A DNA stretch of 64,000 nt from contig NZ_BSDI01000010.1 in the NCBI RefSeq assembly GCF_027923225.1, positions 62,001 through 126,000 on the forward strand, written 5' to 3'. This document shows, one piece after another, positions 25,350 to 33,599 of this stretch. The translations under genes were made by a program, and so were the position numbers. Position 1 is the first letter of the stretch. Each line of letters begins with the position of its first letter. The notes under the pieces are model-generated. The model did no database searches. It had not been told where the DNA came from and worked only from the letters and a program-made list of their open reading frames with translations. The stretch comes from Phytohabitans aurantiacus (GTDB lineage: Bacteria; Actinomycetota; Actinomycetes; Mycobacteriales; Micromonosporaceae).

Positions 25350-27560
25350 CTAGCGGGCGGCCTGAGCAGCGCGCACGGCGGCGTACGCGTCGACGAGGCC
25401 CGCGCCGGTCAGGTTGGCGGGATTGCCGCAGTCGTCGGTGCCGTCGCCGAGGCTGGCGTCGGTCGCGGTGTCGCGCAGGATCTGGCGGGTGCGCGTGAGG
25501 TCGCCGACCAGCGCCGGGTTCGCCGACCACATCAGCGCCACGACGCCAGCCACGTGCGGGGTCGCCATGGAGGTGCCGCTCTGCCGGGCGTACCCGCCGC
25601 CGGGCATCGCCGAAAGTACGTCGTTGCCCGGGGCGACCACGTCGGGTTTGGACGCGCCCGTGGAGGCGGGACCGCGGCTGGAGAAGTCGGTCACCGCCCG
25701 ATCTTCGTCGACCGCGCCGACGGTGAGCACGTCCGCGTACGGGGCGGGTGGGTCGTCGATCGATTCGCAGTACGGGCCGGTGTTTCCCGCGGCGGCCACG
25801 AAGAAGACGCCGGCCGCCTCGAAGGCAGCGGTGGCGGCGCTCAGCGCTCCGGTGTCGCAGCCCTCGATCGGCGGGCAGCCCCACGAGTTCGTCAACACGT
25901 GCGGGGCCCGCTCCGGCCGCCCGTCGGCGAACGGGTCTCCCCCCAACGGGAACGGCGCCAGCATGAACTGCAGGCAGTCCAGGTACCGGGCCGGGTTGCC
26001 AAGGTTGCGGTCGAGGTTGGCGCAGGCCACCCACTGTGCGCCGGGGGCCACTCCGACGGTACGGCCGACGGCTGACCCGAGCGTGTGGGTGCCGTGGCCG
26101 GCCCGGTCGTTTGGCGTACGGCTCCCGTTCCATGGGTCGAACCAGGAGTCGTCTCCGCCCCGGTACCCGCCCGACAGCGCGGGGTGCTGACCGTCTACAC
26201 CCGAGTCGGACGTGCCGACCACGACGCCGGAGCCGGTCACGCCGAGCTGCGACCAGACCCGATCGGCGCCGAGCATCGTGATGTTCCACGGTGGCGTGGT
26301 CGGTGCGGCGTCGTCGCCGTGGTGCACGCCCTGCTCGGCTGGCAGCGGGCGCAACTGCTGGCTGAGCAGTACCCGGTCGACGTCGCCACGGCGGGACAGC
26401 CAACGCCGCACAGCCGGGCCGCCGTCGACCTCGACGGCGTTGACCAGGTAGTACGGGGTGTAGTCGAGGTGCCAGCGCTTCAGGTCGGAGCGCAGGTCGG
26501 CCTGGGTCTGCTCGGCGTGCGCCACGAGCCGGCGGTGCACCTCGGTGACGCGGGCGTCGCGGGTGCCCGTGATGCCGCTCAGGTCGGCCCGCGACTTCAT
26601 GACGACGAAGAGTCGCTCGCCGTACAGGCCAGGCTGGCCGAGTCCGATGTATACCGCGCCGCCGGCCAGGGCCACCACGACGGTCGCCACCGCCGCGATG
26701 GATCGCCGGAGCCGCAGGCCGCGCGTCGACGCGTACAAGATGGCCAGCAGGACCGCGATGGCGAGCGAGCAGGCCGCGGCGATGAGGCTCCAGACTGGCT
26801 GGTCCCGGCCCGTGCTGAGTAGCAGGCTGATCTCTTCCGGGTCGACGAAGCCGAGCGGCCCGACGGCCGCGAGCGCGACGAGCGCCCACGCCTGCCGCAA
26901 CGCGGCGGCCGCGAAGCCGAGCGGCGGCAGCACGAGCATCGCGGCGAGCTGCGCGCCGCTCTGGCCGTGGCCCGCGGCGACGAGCAGCAGCGCGACGCCC
27001 ACGACCAGGCCGCTGACAAAGACGCTCTGGTAGGCGCCGTCGACGGCGTTGGCGGCGAACCAGCCCACGGCGGCCGCCGCGGCCACCGCGACGGTCGTCT
27101 CCAGCGCGCCGCCGAGGGCGCCGGTCCAGAACCAGGGCAGCAGCATCGCGAGCCCGCCGGCCACGGCCGGCAGCGAGACCTCCGGGCGCGGCCGGCGCAA
27201 CGCGACCGCACCGACCAGCGCGAGCAGCGTCAGCGCGGCGAGGTACATCTCGTTTTGCGCCATGGGTATCGCGCGGAGCAGCCCGAGGCCGCCGAGCGCC
27301 GCCGCACCGAGCAGCCAGGCACGGCCCGCCGAGCGCACAGCCGTGCCCTGCGGGATCGTGGCGAGCAGAGCCGCCGGTACGCCGACGAGCAACGCGTTGA
27401 GCACGCCGATGAACGGCCACATCCAGGCCGGTGTGGCGAGCCCGGAGACGACCAGCACCTGGTCGATCAGCCAGCCCACCGCCTGCGTGACGACCGTCAC
27501 GCCCACCGCCCACAGTCCTACCAGCACGGCCGCGACCACCGAGCCGGGACTGCTCCTCAT
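25350..27560 (-). CDS. Polytopic-membrane subtilisin-like serine protease
   Basis: The 736-residue protein joins a multi-helix membrane domain (residues about 8-315, roughly ten helices) to a C-terminal S8 protease domain. The catalytic triad is complete: Asp in GTSDSGVDGQHP, His in GHGTHTLG, Ser in GTSMATPHVAG, with the oxyanion Asn in AAAGNTGPY. The large N-terminal membrane part is not the usual signal peptide plus I9 prodomain; a short Lys/Arg-rich segment with GITGTRDARVTEVH precedes the protease. The protease is expected to face outside while the membrane part anchors it or works as a sensor or channel. The next gene is a GNAT in the same direction. Confidence 0.85.
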   Translation of the reverse strand: MRSSPGSVVAAVLVGLWAVGVTVVTQAVGWLIDQVLVVSGLATPAWMWPFIGVLNALLVGVPAALLATIPQGTAVRSAGRAWLLGAAALGGLGLLRAIPMAQNEMYLAALTLLALVGAVALRRPRPEVSLPAVAGGLAMLLPWFWTGALGGALETTVAVAAAAAVGWFAANAVDGAYQSVFVSGLVVGVALLLVAAGHGQSGAQLAAMLVLPPLGFAAAALRQAWALVALAAVGPLGFVDPEEISLLLSTGRDQPVWSLIAAACSLAIAVLLAILYASTRGLRLRRSIAAVATVVVALAGGAVYIGLGQPGLYGERLFVVMKSRADLSGITGTRDARVTEVHRRLVAHAEQTQADLRSDLKRWHLDYTPYYLVNAVEVDGGPAVRRWLSRRGDVDRVLLSQQLRPLPAEQGVHHGDDAAPTTPPWNITMLGADRVWSQLGVTGSGVVVGTSDSGVDGQHPALSGGYRGGDDSWFDPWNGSRTPNDRAGHGTHTLGSAVGRTVGVAPGAQWVACANLDRNLGNPARYLDCLQFMLAPFPLGGDPFADGRPERAPHVLTNSWGCPPIEGCDTGALSAATAAFEAAGVFFVAAAGNTGPYCESIDDPPAPYADVLTVGAVDEDRAVTDFSSRGPASTGASKPDVVAPGNDVLSAMPGGGYARQSGTSMATPHVAGVVALMWSANPALVGDLTRTRQILRDTATDASLGDGTDDCGNPANLTGAGLVDAYAAVRAAQAAR

Positions 27561-27589
27561 GCCCGACAGACTACGGATACCGTGGTGGG

Positions 27590-29380
27590 GTGCGTGATCC
27601 AGCCGTATCTCGAAACGTCGCTGGCCAGCTCTCGCCCGCGCGCCGGGCCGCTGACCTGCGCCGGCTCCAGTCTGAGCGCTTCGACGTGCTCGTCATCGGC
27701 GGTGGTGTGACCGGCGCCGGTGCGGCGGTCGACGCGGCGTCCCGCGGGCTCAAGGTGGCCCTCGTCGAGGCGCGCGACCTGGCCGCGGGCACGTCCAGCC
27801 GCTCCAGCAAGCTGATCCACGGTGGGCTGCGGTATCTGGAGCAGCTCGAGTTCGGATTGGTGCACGAGGCGCTCACCGAGCGTGGCCTGCTCGCCACGCG
27901 CCTGGCGCCGCACCTCGTGCGGCCGGTGCCGATCCTCGTGCCGCTGCCCGGCGACCAATCGGTGCGCGAGCTGCCCGCACGGGCGTGGCGGCGCGCCTAC
28001 TACGGGCTGGGCGTAGCCGCGTACGACGCGTTCGCGGGAGTCTTCGGTGGCGGGCGCGGCATGCCGCTGCACAAGCACCTCACGCGCGACGGCGCCCGGC
28101 GACTCTTCCCGAGCCTGCGGCCCGATGTCGTCACCGGCGCGATCCGGTACTACGACGGGCAGGTCGACGACGCCCGCCTGGTCGTCACCCTGGCGCGCAC
28201 CGCGGCCAGCCTTGGCGCGGCCGTCGTGACCAGCACGCGCGCCGTCGGCATGGTCCGGCAGGCGCGTGAGGTGACGGGTGTCCGGGTACGCGACATGGAG
28301 TCCGGCCACGAGTTCGAGGTACGCGCGCGTACCGTCATCGCCGCCACCGGCGTGTGGAGCGACGACATGTCGAGCATGCTGGGCGACGTCGGCGTGCGGC
28401 CCGGGCTGCGGGTGCGCGCGTCGAAGGGCGTGCACGTGGTGGTGCCGCGTTCGGCGATCACCGGTGACGCCGGGCTGATCCTGCGCACGTCGCGCTCGGT
28501 CCTTTTCGTACTGCCGTGGGGCGGTCACTGGATCATCGGCACGACCGACACCGACTGGCGGCTTGACAGAGCGCATCCAGCCGCGTCGGCGAGCGACATC
28601 GAGTACCTGCTCGACAACGTCAACACCGTGCTCGACCGGCCACTGACGACCGCTGACATCGAGGGCGTGTACGCGGGGCTGCGGCCACTGCTGTCCGGCG
28701 AGGCCGACTCGACGTCGAAGCTGTCCCGGGAGCACGCCGTCGTCGAGCCGATGCTGGGCTTGATGCTGGTGGCGGGCGGCAAGTACACGACGTATCGGGT
28801 GATGGCCGCCGATGTCGTCGACAGGGCCGCCCGGCGGCTCGGGGTGACCCGGTCGTCCCGCACCGACCAGCTGCCGCTGCTGGGCGCCGACGGGTTCGAG
28901 GCGACCTGGCGCGACCGGCTCGACCTGGCGCGGCGTCACGGCATTCAGGCCGGGGTGCTCGAACATCTGCTGGAGCGGTACGGGACGCTGTCGCTCGACC
29001 TGCTCGCGATGATCCAGGCGGAGCCGCTGCTGGCCAGCCCGCTCGCCGGGGCTCCTGAATACCTTGCCGCCGAGGTGGCGTACGCGGCGCGGGCCGAAGG
29101 CGCCCTGCACGTCGACGATGTGCTGACGCGGCGCACCCGGATCTCGTTCGAGACCGCGCACCGGGGCACGGAGTCGGCCGAGCACACCGCCGAGATCATG
29201 GGGCGGGTGCTCGGGTGGGACGCGACGGTGCGGGCTCGCGAGGTCGAGCACTACCTGGCTCGGGTGGAGGCTGAGCGGCAGTCCCAGACGATGCCTGACG
29301 ACGCGACGGCGGACGCGGCTCGTTTGGGCGCGCCTGATGTACGCGGCTTCGCGGCAGACCGCGGCGCCCTCCCGTCGTGA
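27590..29380 (+). CDS. glpD: Glycerol-3-phosphate dehydrogenase/oxidase
   Basis: The 596-residue flavoenzyme oxidises glycerol-3-phosphate to dihydroxyacetone phosphate at the membrane. The FAD dinucleotide motif is VIGGGVTGAGAA (about residues 36-47), followed by the GlpD signature SSRSSKLIHGGLRYLEQ. WIIGTTDTDW and the YAGLRPLL block further in are typical, and a C-terminal GlpD cap domain is present. It is divergent from the membrane subtilase and carries a family A hairpin after its stop. Confidence 0.95.
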   Translation: MRDPAVSRNVAGQLSPARRAADLRRLQSERFDVLVIGGGVTGAGAAVDAASRGLKVALVEARDLAAGTSSRSSKLIHGGLRYLEQLEFGLVHEALTERGLLATRLAPHLVRPVPILVPLPGDQSVRELPARAWRRAYYGLGVAAYDAFAGVFGGGRGMPLHKHLTRDGARRLFPSLRPDVVTGAIRYYDGQVDDARLVVTLARTAASLGAAVVTSTRAVGMVRQAREVTGVRVRDMESGHEFEVRARTVIAATGVWSDDMSSMLGDVGVRPGLRVRASKGVHVVVPRSAITGDAGLILRTSRSVLFVLPWGGHWIIGTTDTDWRLDRAHPAASASDIEYLLDNVNTVLDRPLTTADIEGVYAGLRPLLSGEADSTSKLSREHAVVEPMLGLMLVAGGKYTTYRVMAADVVDRAARRLGVTRSSRTDQLPLLGADGFEATWRDRLDLARRHGIQAGVLEHLLERYGTLSLDLLAMIQAEPLLASPLAGAPEYLAAEVAYAARAEGALHVDDVLTRRTRISFETAHRGTESAEHTAEIMGRVLGWDATVRAREVEHYLARVEAERQSQTMPDDATADAARLGAPDVRGFAADRGALPS

Positions 29381-29404
29381 CCTCTTCCTCCGCGAGCCGC
29401 TTTT

Positions 29405-29460
29405 CGTGATCAGGGCGTCCCTCAAGTCGTTAGGGCGACTTCAGGGACGCCCTGATCTTG
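29405..29460. terminator. 56-nt hairpin, family A copy 3
   Basis: CGTGATCAGGGCGTCCCTCA plus AG (29405-29426) pairs with 29439-29460 around a 12-nt loop; the outer right end is slightly degraded. It lies 25 bp after glpD and 48 bp before a same-strand gene, so it would insulate the two. Confidence 0.78.
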
Positions 29461-29508
29461 GGTGATTGGGGGCGGCGCGGGGAACGAGCGGCGCGTACGG
29501 TGCGTCGG

Positions 29509-30045
29509 ATGGGCGTGCGGTGGGTTGCTTTGGTGACGGTTGCGGGGTTGGTCGCGCTCGCGGGCTGCGGCGGCTCGGATGGCGCTCCGCCGGTGGCGGC
29601 GTCGCCGTCGCCTTCGGCTGCGACGTCGCCCGCGTCTGACCCGACCACGGCGGCGCCTCCGCCTTCACCGACCCAGCCCGTGTCGCCATCCGCGCAGGCC
29701 GGCAGTGCCGCTGGCGTGACGGTTGAACGCAGCGGAGGGTTCGCGGGCGTCACGCAGGCTGTCGCCGTGGAGCCGAACGGTGCGTGGAAGTACCAGGGTG
29801 ATGGGGGCGGCTCCGGGCCCGCGACGGGCAAGCTCACGCCGGCGCAGCGTGCTCAGCTCCAGAAGCTGCTCGCGGAGCCCGCGCTGCGGCAGGAGGGCGG
29901 CAGTCTGGATCCCCGCTGCGCGGACGCCTTCATGTACACGCTGGTGACTGGCTCGACGCGGGTGATCTGGACCGATTGCGGCGACTCGTCTCCGCCGACC
30001 GCGACGAAGATCGTCACGCTCCTGGCGGACGCGACACCGCTCTAG
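29509..30045 (+). CDS. Lipoprotein with emfourin-like domain
   Basis: The 178-residue protein has a signal peptide ending in the lipobox LAGC with C20, then a Pro/Ser/Thr-rich linker to about residue 70. A small domain follows with VERSGGFAGVTQAV, LTPAQRAQLQKLLAEP and DAFMYTLVTGSTRVIWTD. That order resembles emfourin, the inhibitor of M4 metalloproteases such as protealysin. If so, it would be an outside-facing, membrane-anchored protease inhibitor. No M4 protease gene is in the window, although two S8 proteases are. The family match is by eye and needs a profile search. Confidence 0.6.
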   Translation: MGVRWVALVTVAGLVALAGCGGSDGAPPVAASPSPSAATSPASDPTTAAPPPSPTQPVSPSAQAGSAAGVTVERSGGFAGVTQAVAVEPNGAWKYQGDGGGSGPATGKLTPAQRAQLQKLLAEPALRQEGGSLDPRCADAFMYTLVTGSTRVIWTDCGDSSPPTATKIVTLLADATPL

Positions 30046-30055
30046 ACGATCGCTT

Positions 30056-30133
30056 GAGCTACCGCGACGCTCGTCGCGCGCAAGACCGCTGCGGGAGCGG
30101 CGGTCTGGCGCACGACGGGCGTCGCGGTAGCTC
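30056..30133. terminator. Long imperfect palindrome between convergent genes
   Basis: The outer arms GAGCTACCGCGACGC and GCGTCGCGGTAGCTC are exact complements, and the inner arms (about GACCGC/GCGGTC) continue the pairing with a few mismatches over roughly 36 bp per side. It lies between the lipoprotein gene and the GlcD-type oxidase gene, as expected of a bidirectional terminator. Confidence 0.7.
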
Positions 30134-30141
30134 GAAGCTCT

Positions 30142-31536
30142 CTAAAGCACCTTGCCGGGGTTGAGGAGGCCCGCTGGGTCGAGCGCCTGCTTGATCGCGG
30201 TGTGGACCGCCAGGCCGACCGGGCCGATCTCCTCGGCCAGCCAGGCGCGTTTGAGCAGGCCAACGCCGTGTTCGCCGGTACAGGTGCCGCCGAGCGACAG
30301 GCCGAGCGCCATGATGTCGTCGAAGGCGCGCCGGCACTGGGCCACGCTGGCCGGGTCGGCGCGGTCGACGACGATGTTGGGGTGCATGTTGCCGTCGCCG
30401 GCGTGACCGACGACGCCGATGGCGACCCCGTGCTCGGCGGCGATCTTCTCAGTGCCGTCGAGCAGGGCGGCCAACGCTGAGCGCGGCACCGCGACGTCGT
30501 CGATGATCAGACCGCCGTTGCCGTGCGGAAAGGCTTCCGCGGCGTACTTCTCCATCGCCCCGTGCGCGTTCCGGCGAGCCTGGAGCAGGGCGGCCGCCTC
30601 CTCGGCGTCGGTGGCGGCGTACACCTCGTCGGCTCCCGCCTCCTCGCACAGCGCGGCGATCCGTTCGAGGTCCGCCGCGGCCCGGGGGCCGGTGTCGGAG
30701 GCGGCGAGCAGGAGGGCCTTCGCGTCGGTGCGCAGCCCCATCGGCCGGTACGCCTCCAGGGCTATGAGGTGGGTCTGGTCGAGCAGTTCGAGCAGGCTGG
30801 GCGTGAGCCCGCGGGCGGAGATCGCGGCGACCGCGGCACCCGCGGCGGCCGTCGACGGAAACACCGCGACCAGGGTCAGCGACTCTTCGGCGGCGGGTCG
30901 CAGGCTCAGCGTGATCTCGGTGATCACGCCCAGCGTGCCCTCGGAGCCGACGAACAGCCGGGTCAGGTCGTACCCGGCCACGCCCTTGGCGGTACGCCGG
31001 CCGGTGCGCAGGACCTCGCCCGAGGCCAGTACGACCTCCAGCCCCAGCACGTACTCCGCGGTGACGCCGTACTTGACGCAGCACATGCCGCCTGCGTTGG
31101 TGGCCACGTTGCCGCCGATCGTCGACGACTCCCACGAGCCCGGGTCGGGCGGGTATCGCAGCCCGTGGCGGCCCACCTCGGCAGCCAGCGCCGCGTTGAC
31201 CACGCCGGGCTGCACGACGGCGATCCGGTTGACCGGGTCGACCTCGACGATCCGGTCCATCGCCGCCGTCGAGAGCACGATCGCGCCGTCGACCGCGTTG
31301 GCGGCCCCGGCCAGCCCGGTGCGGGCGCCCTGCGGGACGACCGGGGTGCCCCGGGCGGCCGCGATCTTGATCACGGCGGCCACCTCGCCGGTGGTCCGCG
31401 GCCGGACGACCACGGCCGGCATGCCGTACTCGCACAGGTCGGCCTCGTCGCGCTGGTGCCCCCGCAGCAGATCGGGATCGGTCAGGACGGCTCCGTCGGG
31501 CAGGCTTGCCCGCAGATCGTCGATGAGGTCGGCCAT
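30142..31536 (-). CDS. FAD-linked oxidase (GlcD / D-lactate dehydrogenase type)
   Basis: The 464-residue protein has the PCMH-type FAD domain: VVPQGARTGLAGAANA, DPGSWESSTIGGNVATNAGG and GRRTAKGVAGYDLTRLFVGSEGTLG. The C-terminal oxidase domain carries metal-contacting histidines in VGHAGDGNMHPN and GEHGVG. Family members oxidise glycolate, D-lactate or 2-hydroxyglutarate, passing electrons to quinone or another carrier. The neighbourhood does not settle the substrate. Confidence 0.9.
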   Translation of the reverse strand: MADLIDDLRASLPDGAVLTDPDLLRGHQRDEADLCEYGMPAVVVRPRTTGEVAAVIKIAAARGTPVVPQGARTGLAGAANAVDGAIVLSTAAMDRIVEVDPVNRIAVVQPGVVNAALAAEVGRHGLRYPPDPGSWESSTIGGNVATNAGGMCCVKYGVTAEYVLGLEVVLASGEVLRTGRRTAKGVAGYDLTRLFVGSEGTLGVITEITLSLRPAAEESLTLVAVFPSTAAAGAAVAAISARGLTPSLLELLDQTHLIALEAYRPMGLRTDAKALLLAASDTGPRAAADLERIAALCEEAGADEVYAATDAEEAAALLQARRNAHGAMEKYAAEAFPHGNGGLIIDDVAVPRSALAALLDGTEKIAAEHGVAIGVVGHAGDGNMHPNIVVDRADPASVAQCRRAFDDIMALGLSLGGTCTGEHGVGLLKRAWLAEEIGPVGLAVHTAIKQALDPAGLLNPGKVL

Positions 31537-31572
31537 GTCTCGCAGGCTAGCCTTCGCGTTACGGTAACGACC

Positions 31573-31830
31573 ATGGTGTACGTCGACCCACCCGCCTGGC
31601 CAGCCCGAGGGCGGCTGTGGTCACACCTGATCAGTGACGTGTCGTACGACGAGCTGCACGCGTTCGCGGAGATGCTGGGCGCGCCTCGCAGGGGCTTCGA
31701 CCGGGACCACTACGACATACCGTCGGAGCGGTTCGCGGCGGCGGTGTGGCTGGGCGCTCGGGTGGTGCCGAGCCGGGAGATCGTCCGTCTGCTGCACGGC
31801 GCCGGGCTACGACGGCCGAAGCACCGCTAG
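31573..31830 (+). CDS. DUF4031 family protein
   Basis: The 85-residue protein opens MVYVDPPAWPARGRLWSHLI and continues with SYDELHAFAEMLGAPRRGFD and DHYDIPSERF, the strongly conserved pattern of DUF4031, a small actinobacterial and proteobacterial family of unknown function. The 3' end overlaps the convergent HD-like gene by 24 bp. Confidence 0.88.
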   Translation: MVYVDPPAWPARGRLWSHLISDVSYDELHAFAEMLGAPRRGFDRDHYDIPSERFAAAVWLGARVVPSREIVRLLHGAGLRRPKHR

Positions 31831-32415
31831 CTCGCGCGCGAGGTTGGCGCGGGCGGGCTCCTCCCACTCCGGGTGCAGCCGGTAGAGCGTGGGAAGCGCC
31901 AGCAGGTGTGAGAGCACGGCCGCCCGGCCCGCACGGAACGCGTCCTCGGGGACGTGGGCGTACTCCTCGCGGACCGCCGCCGCGTAGGCGTCGTAGTCCG
32001 CCGGGGGAGAGGCCAGGATCGCCAGGTCGGCGTCGCAGAGCAGGGCACCGTTGCCGTCGCCCGGCTCGGCGGCGTGCGTGGCCGTCAGCAGGACCAGCCG
32101 GTGCACCTCCGCCACGAGTGGCGCCGGCAGCCCGAGGGCGGCCAGCTCGGCCGAAGCGAGTGCGGCACTCGCCCGTTCGTTTGCGTCGCCGAGCGCGTGT
32201 GGGTCGTACACCGCGTCGTGGTACCAGACCGCTAGTCGCACGGGCGCGGCGGCGGACTCCACAATGGACAGCATCGTGGCCAGGTGCGCCAGGGTGTGGT
32301 ACCGGCGGTGGGGCTCGCGCCACCGGTCGAGCAGGGCCTCGCCGGCACCGTCCACGGCATCCGAAGTGCACGCCGCGTCCCGCAGCGCGGTCCGCCACCG
32401 GTCGATCAGGTCCAT
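31807..32415 (-). CDS. Predicted HD-superfamily metal-dependent phosphohydrolase
   Basis: The 202-residue protein matches the COG4339-like group. RYHTLAHLATML supplies the first His, VWYHDAVYD the HD pair, and HRLVLLTATH and LLCDADLAIL the remaining metal ligands. The group is predicted to hydrolyse nucleotides or phosphomonoesters, but substrates are unknown. The coding start ATG at 32415 follows an in-frame GTG at 32418. Confidence 0.85.
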   Translation of the reverse strand: MDLIDRWRTALRDAACTSDAVDGAGEALLDRWREPHRRYHTLAHLATMLSIVESAAAPVRLAVWYHDAVYDPHALGDANERASAALASAELAALGLPAPLVAEVHRLVLLTATHAAEPGDGNGALLCDADLAILASPPADYDAYAAAVREEYAHVPEDAFRAGRAAVLSHLLALPTLYRLHPEWEEPARANLARELAVLRPS

Positions 32416-32444
32416 CACACGATCATGCCGGGTAGGGTGCCCGC

Positions 32445-33599
32445 ATGGTGGCAGTCCCGGAGACGCTGGTCAGGCGCACACGCGCCCGGCTGCGTGACCG
32501 CCTGCACCGGGTACGCATGAACCTGCTGCTCGCGCTCCAGACCGGCGTGGCCGCCGGGTTGGCGTGGCTCGTCGCGCACGATGTCGTGGGCCACCGGGCG
32601 CCGTTCTTCGCGCCGATCGCCGCGGTCATCACGCTGGCGGTGTCCGTGGGCCAGCGGCTGCGGCGCGCGTTCGAACTCGTCTTCGGTGTGGCGATCGGCA
32701 TCGCGGTCCGCGACGTGCTGATCTACCTGATCGGCACCGGACCGGCACAGATCGGGCTGGTGGTGGCGCTCGCCATCGTCACCGCGATCTTCGTGGGCAG
32801 CGGGTCGGCGTTGATCACCCAGGCCGCCTCGTCGGCGGTACTCGTGGCGACCCTCACCCCACCGTCGAACGGCATCTCCTACGGGCGGTTCGTCGACGCC
32901 ATGATCGGTGGTCTGGTCGGGCTGGGCGTGATGGCGCTGCTCCTGCCGCTCAACCCGCTCACGGTCGTCGGCCGCGCGGCGCGACCGGCGCTGGGCGTAC
33001 TCGCTCATGGGCTGATCGAAACCGCTGACGCGCTGGCGGCGCGCGACGGCGAGCGAGCGGAGGCGGTGCTGGCGCGGTTGCGCGCCTCGGAGGGTGACGT
33101 GCGGCGCCTTCAGGAGGCCATCGACGCGGCCAGCGAGACGGCGTCGCTCGCGCCCGTGAGGTGGCGCACCAGGGGAGCGCTGAACCAGTACGTCGATGGG
33201 GCGGAGCACGCCGCGCGGGCGCTGCGCAACGGACGGGTGCTGGTGCGGCGGGCGATCGCGCTCATCGACGATGGCGAAGTCGCGCCCCCGCACCTGGTGG
33301 ACGCCGTGCGGTCGCTCGGCGAGTCGGTCGAATGGCTGGAGAAGGAACTGGCTGAGGCGCAGGAGCCGGTCGCCTGCCGCGAGCGGGCGCTGCGGGCCGC
33401 GAACGAGGCGGGACTCGCGTACGCCGCCGGCGTCGGCTTCTCCGGCAGCGTGATCGTGGCGCAGGTGCGGTCGACGGCGATCGACCTCGTGCGCGCCTCG
33501 GGTCTGGAGCCGGACGAGGCGCGCCGGCTCGTGCGGCGTGCGGTTGGCCGCTCAGGCGGCGAGCCCCAGCGCTCGGCGGCTGTCGAGGGCGACGAGTAG
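32445..33599 (+). CDS. FUSC/aromatic-acid-exporter-like membrane protein
   Basis: The 384-residue protein has about six N-terminal helices (residues 25-165), including HRAPFFAPIAAVITLAVSVGQRLRR, a typical FUSC helix pair. A long, mostly alpha-helical cytoplasmic half follows. FUSC family members (YccS, AaeB, ArAE) are implicated in efflux of aromatic acids or in envelope stress. The last 48 bp overlap the convergent aminotransferase gene. Confidence 0.82.
   Translation: MVAVPETLVRRTRARLRDRLHRVRMNLLLALQTGVAAGLAWLVAHDVVGHRAPFFAPIAAVITLAVSVGQRLRRAFELVFGVAIGIAVRDVLIYLIGTGPAQIGLVVALAIVTAIFVGSGSALITQAASSAVLVATLTPPSNGISYGRFVDAMIGGLVGLGVMALLLPLNPLTVVGRAARPALGVLAHGLIETADALAARDGERAEAVLARLRASEGDVRRLQEAIDAASETASLAPVRWRTRGALNQYVDGAEHAARALRNGRVLVRRAIALIDDGEVAPPHLVDAVRSLGESVEWLEKELAEAQEPVACRERALRAANEAGLAYAAGVGFSGSVIVAQVRSTAIDLVRASGLEPDEARRLVRRAVGRSGGEPQRSAAVEGDE

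Noticed and set aside
25339..27513. Upstream extension of the GNAT frame on the minus strand
   Set aside because: The extension is Arg/Gly/Pro-rich shadow of the membrane subtilase gene on the same strand in another frame.
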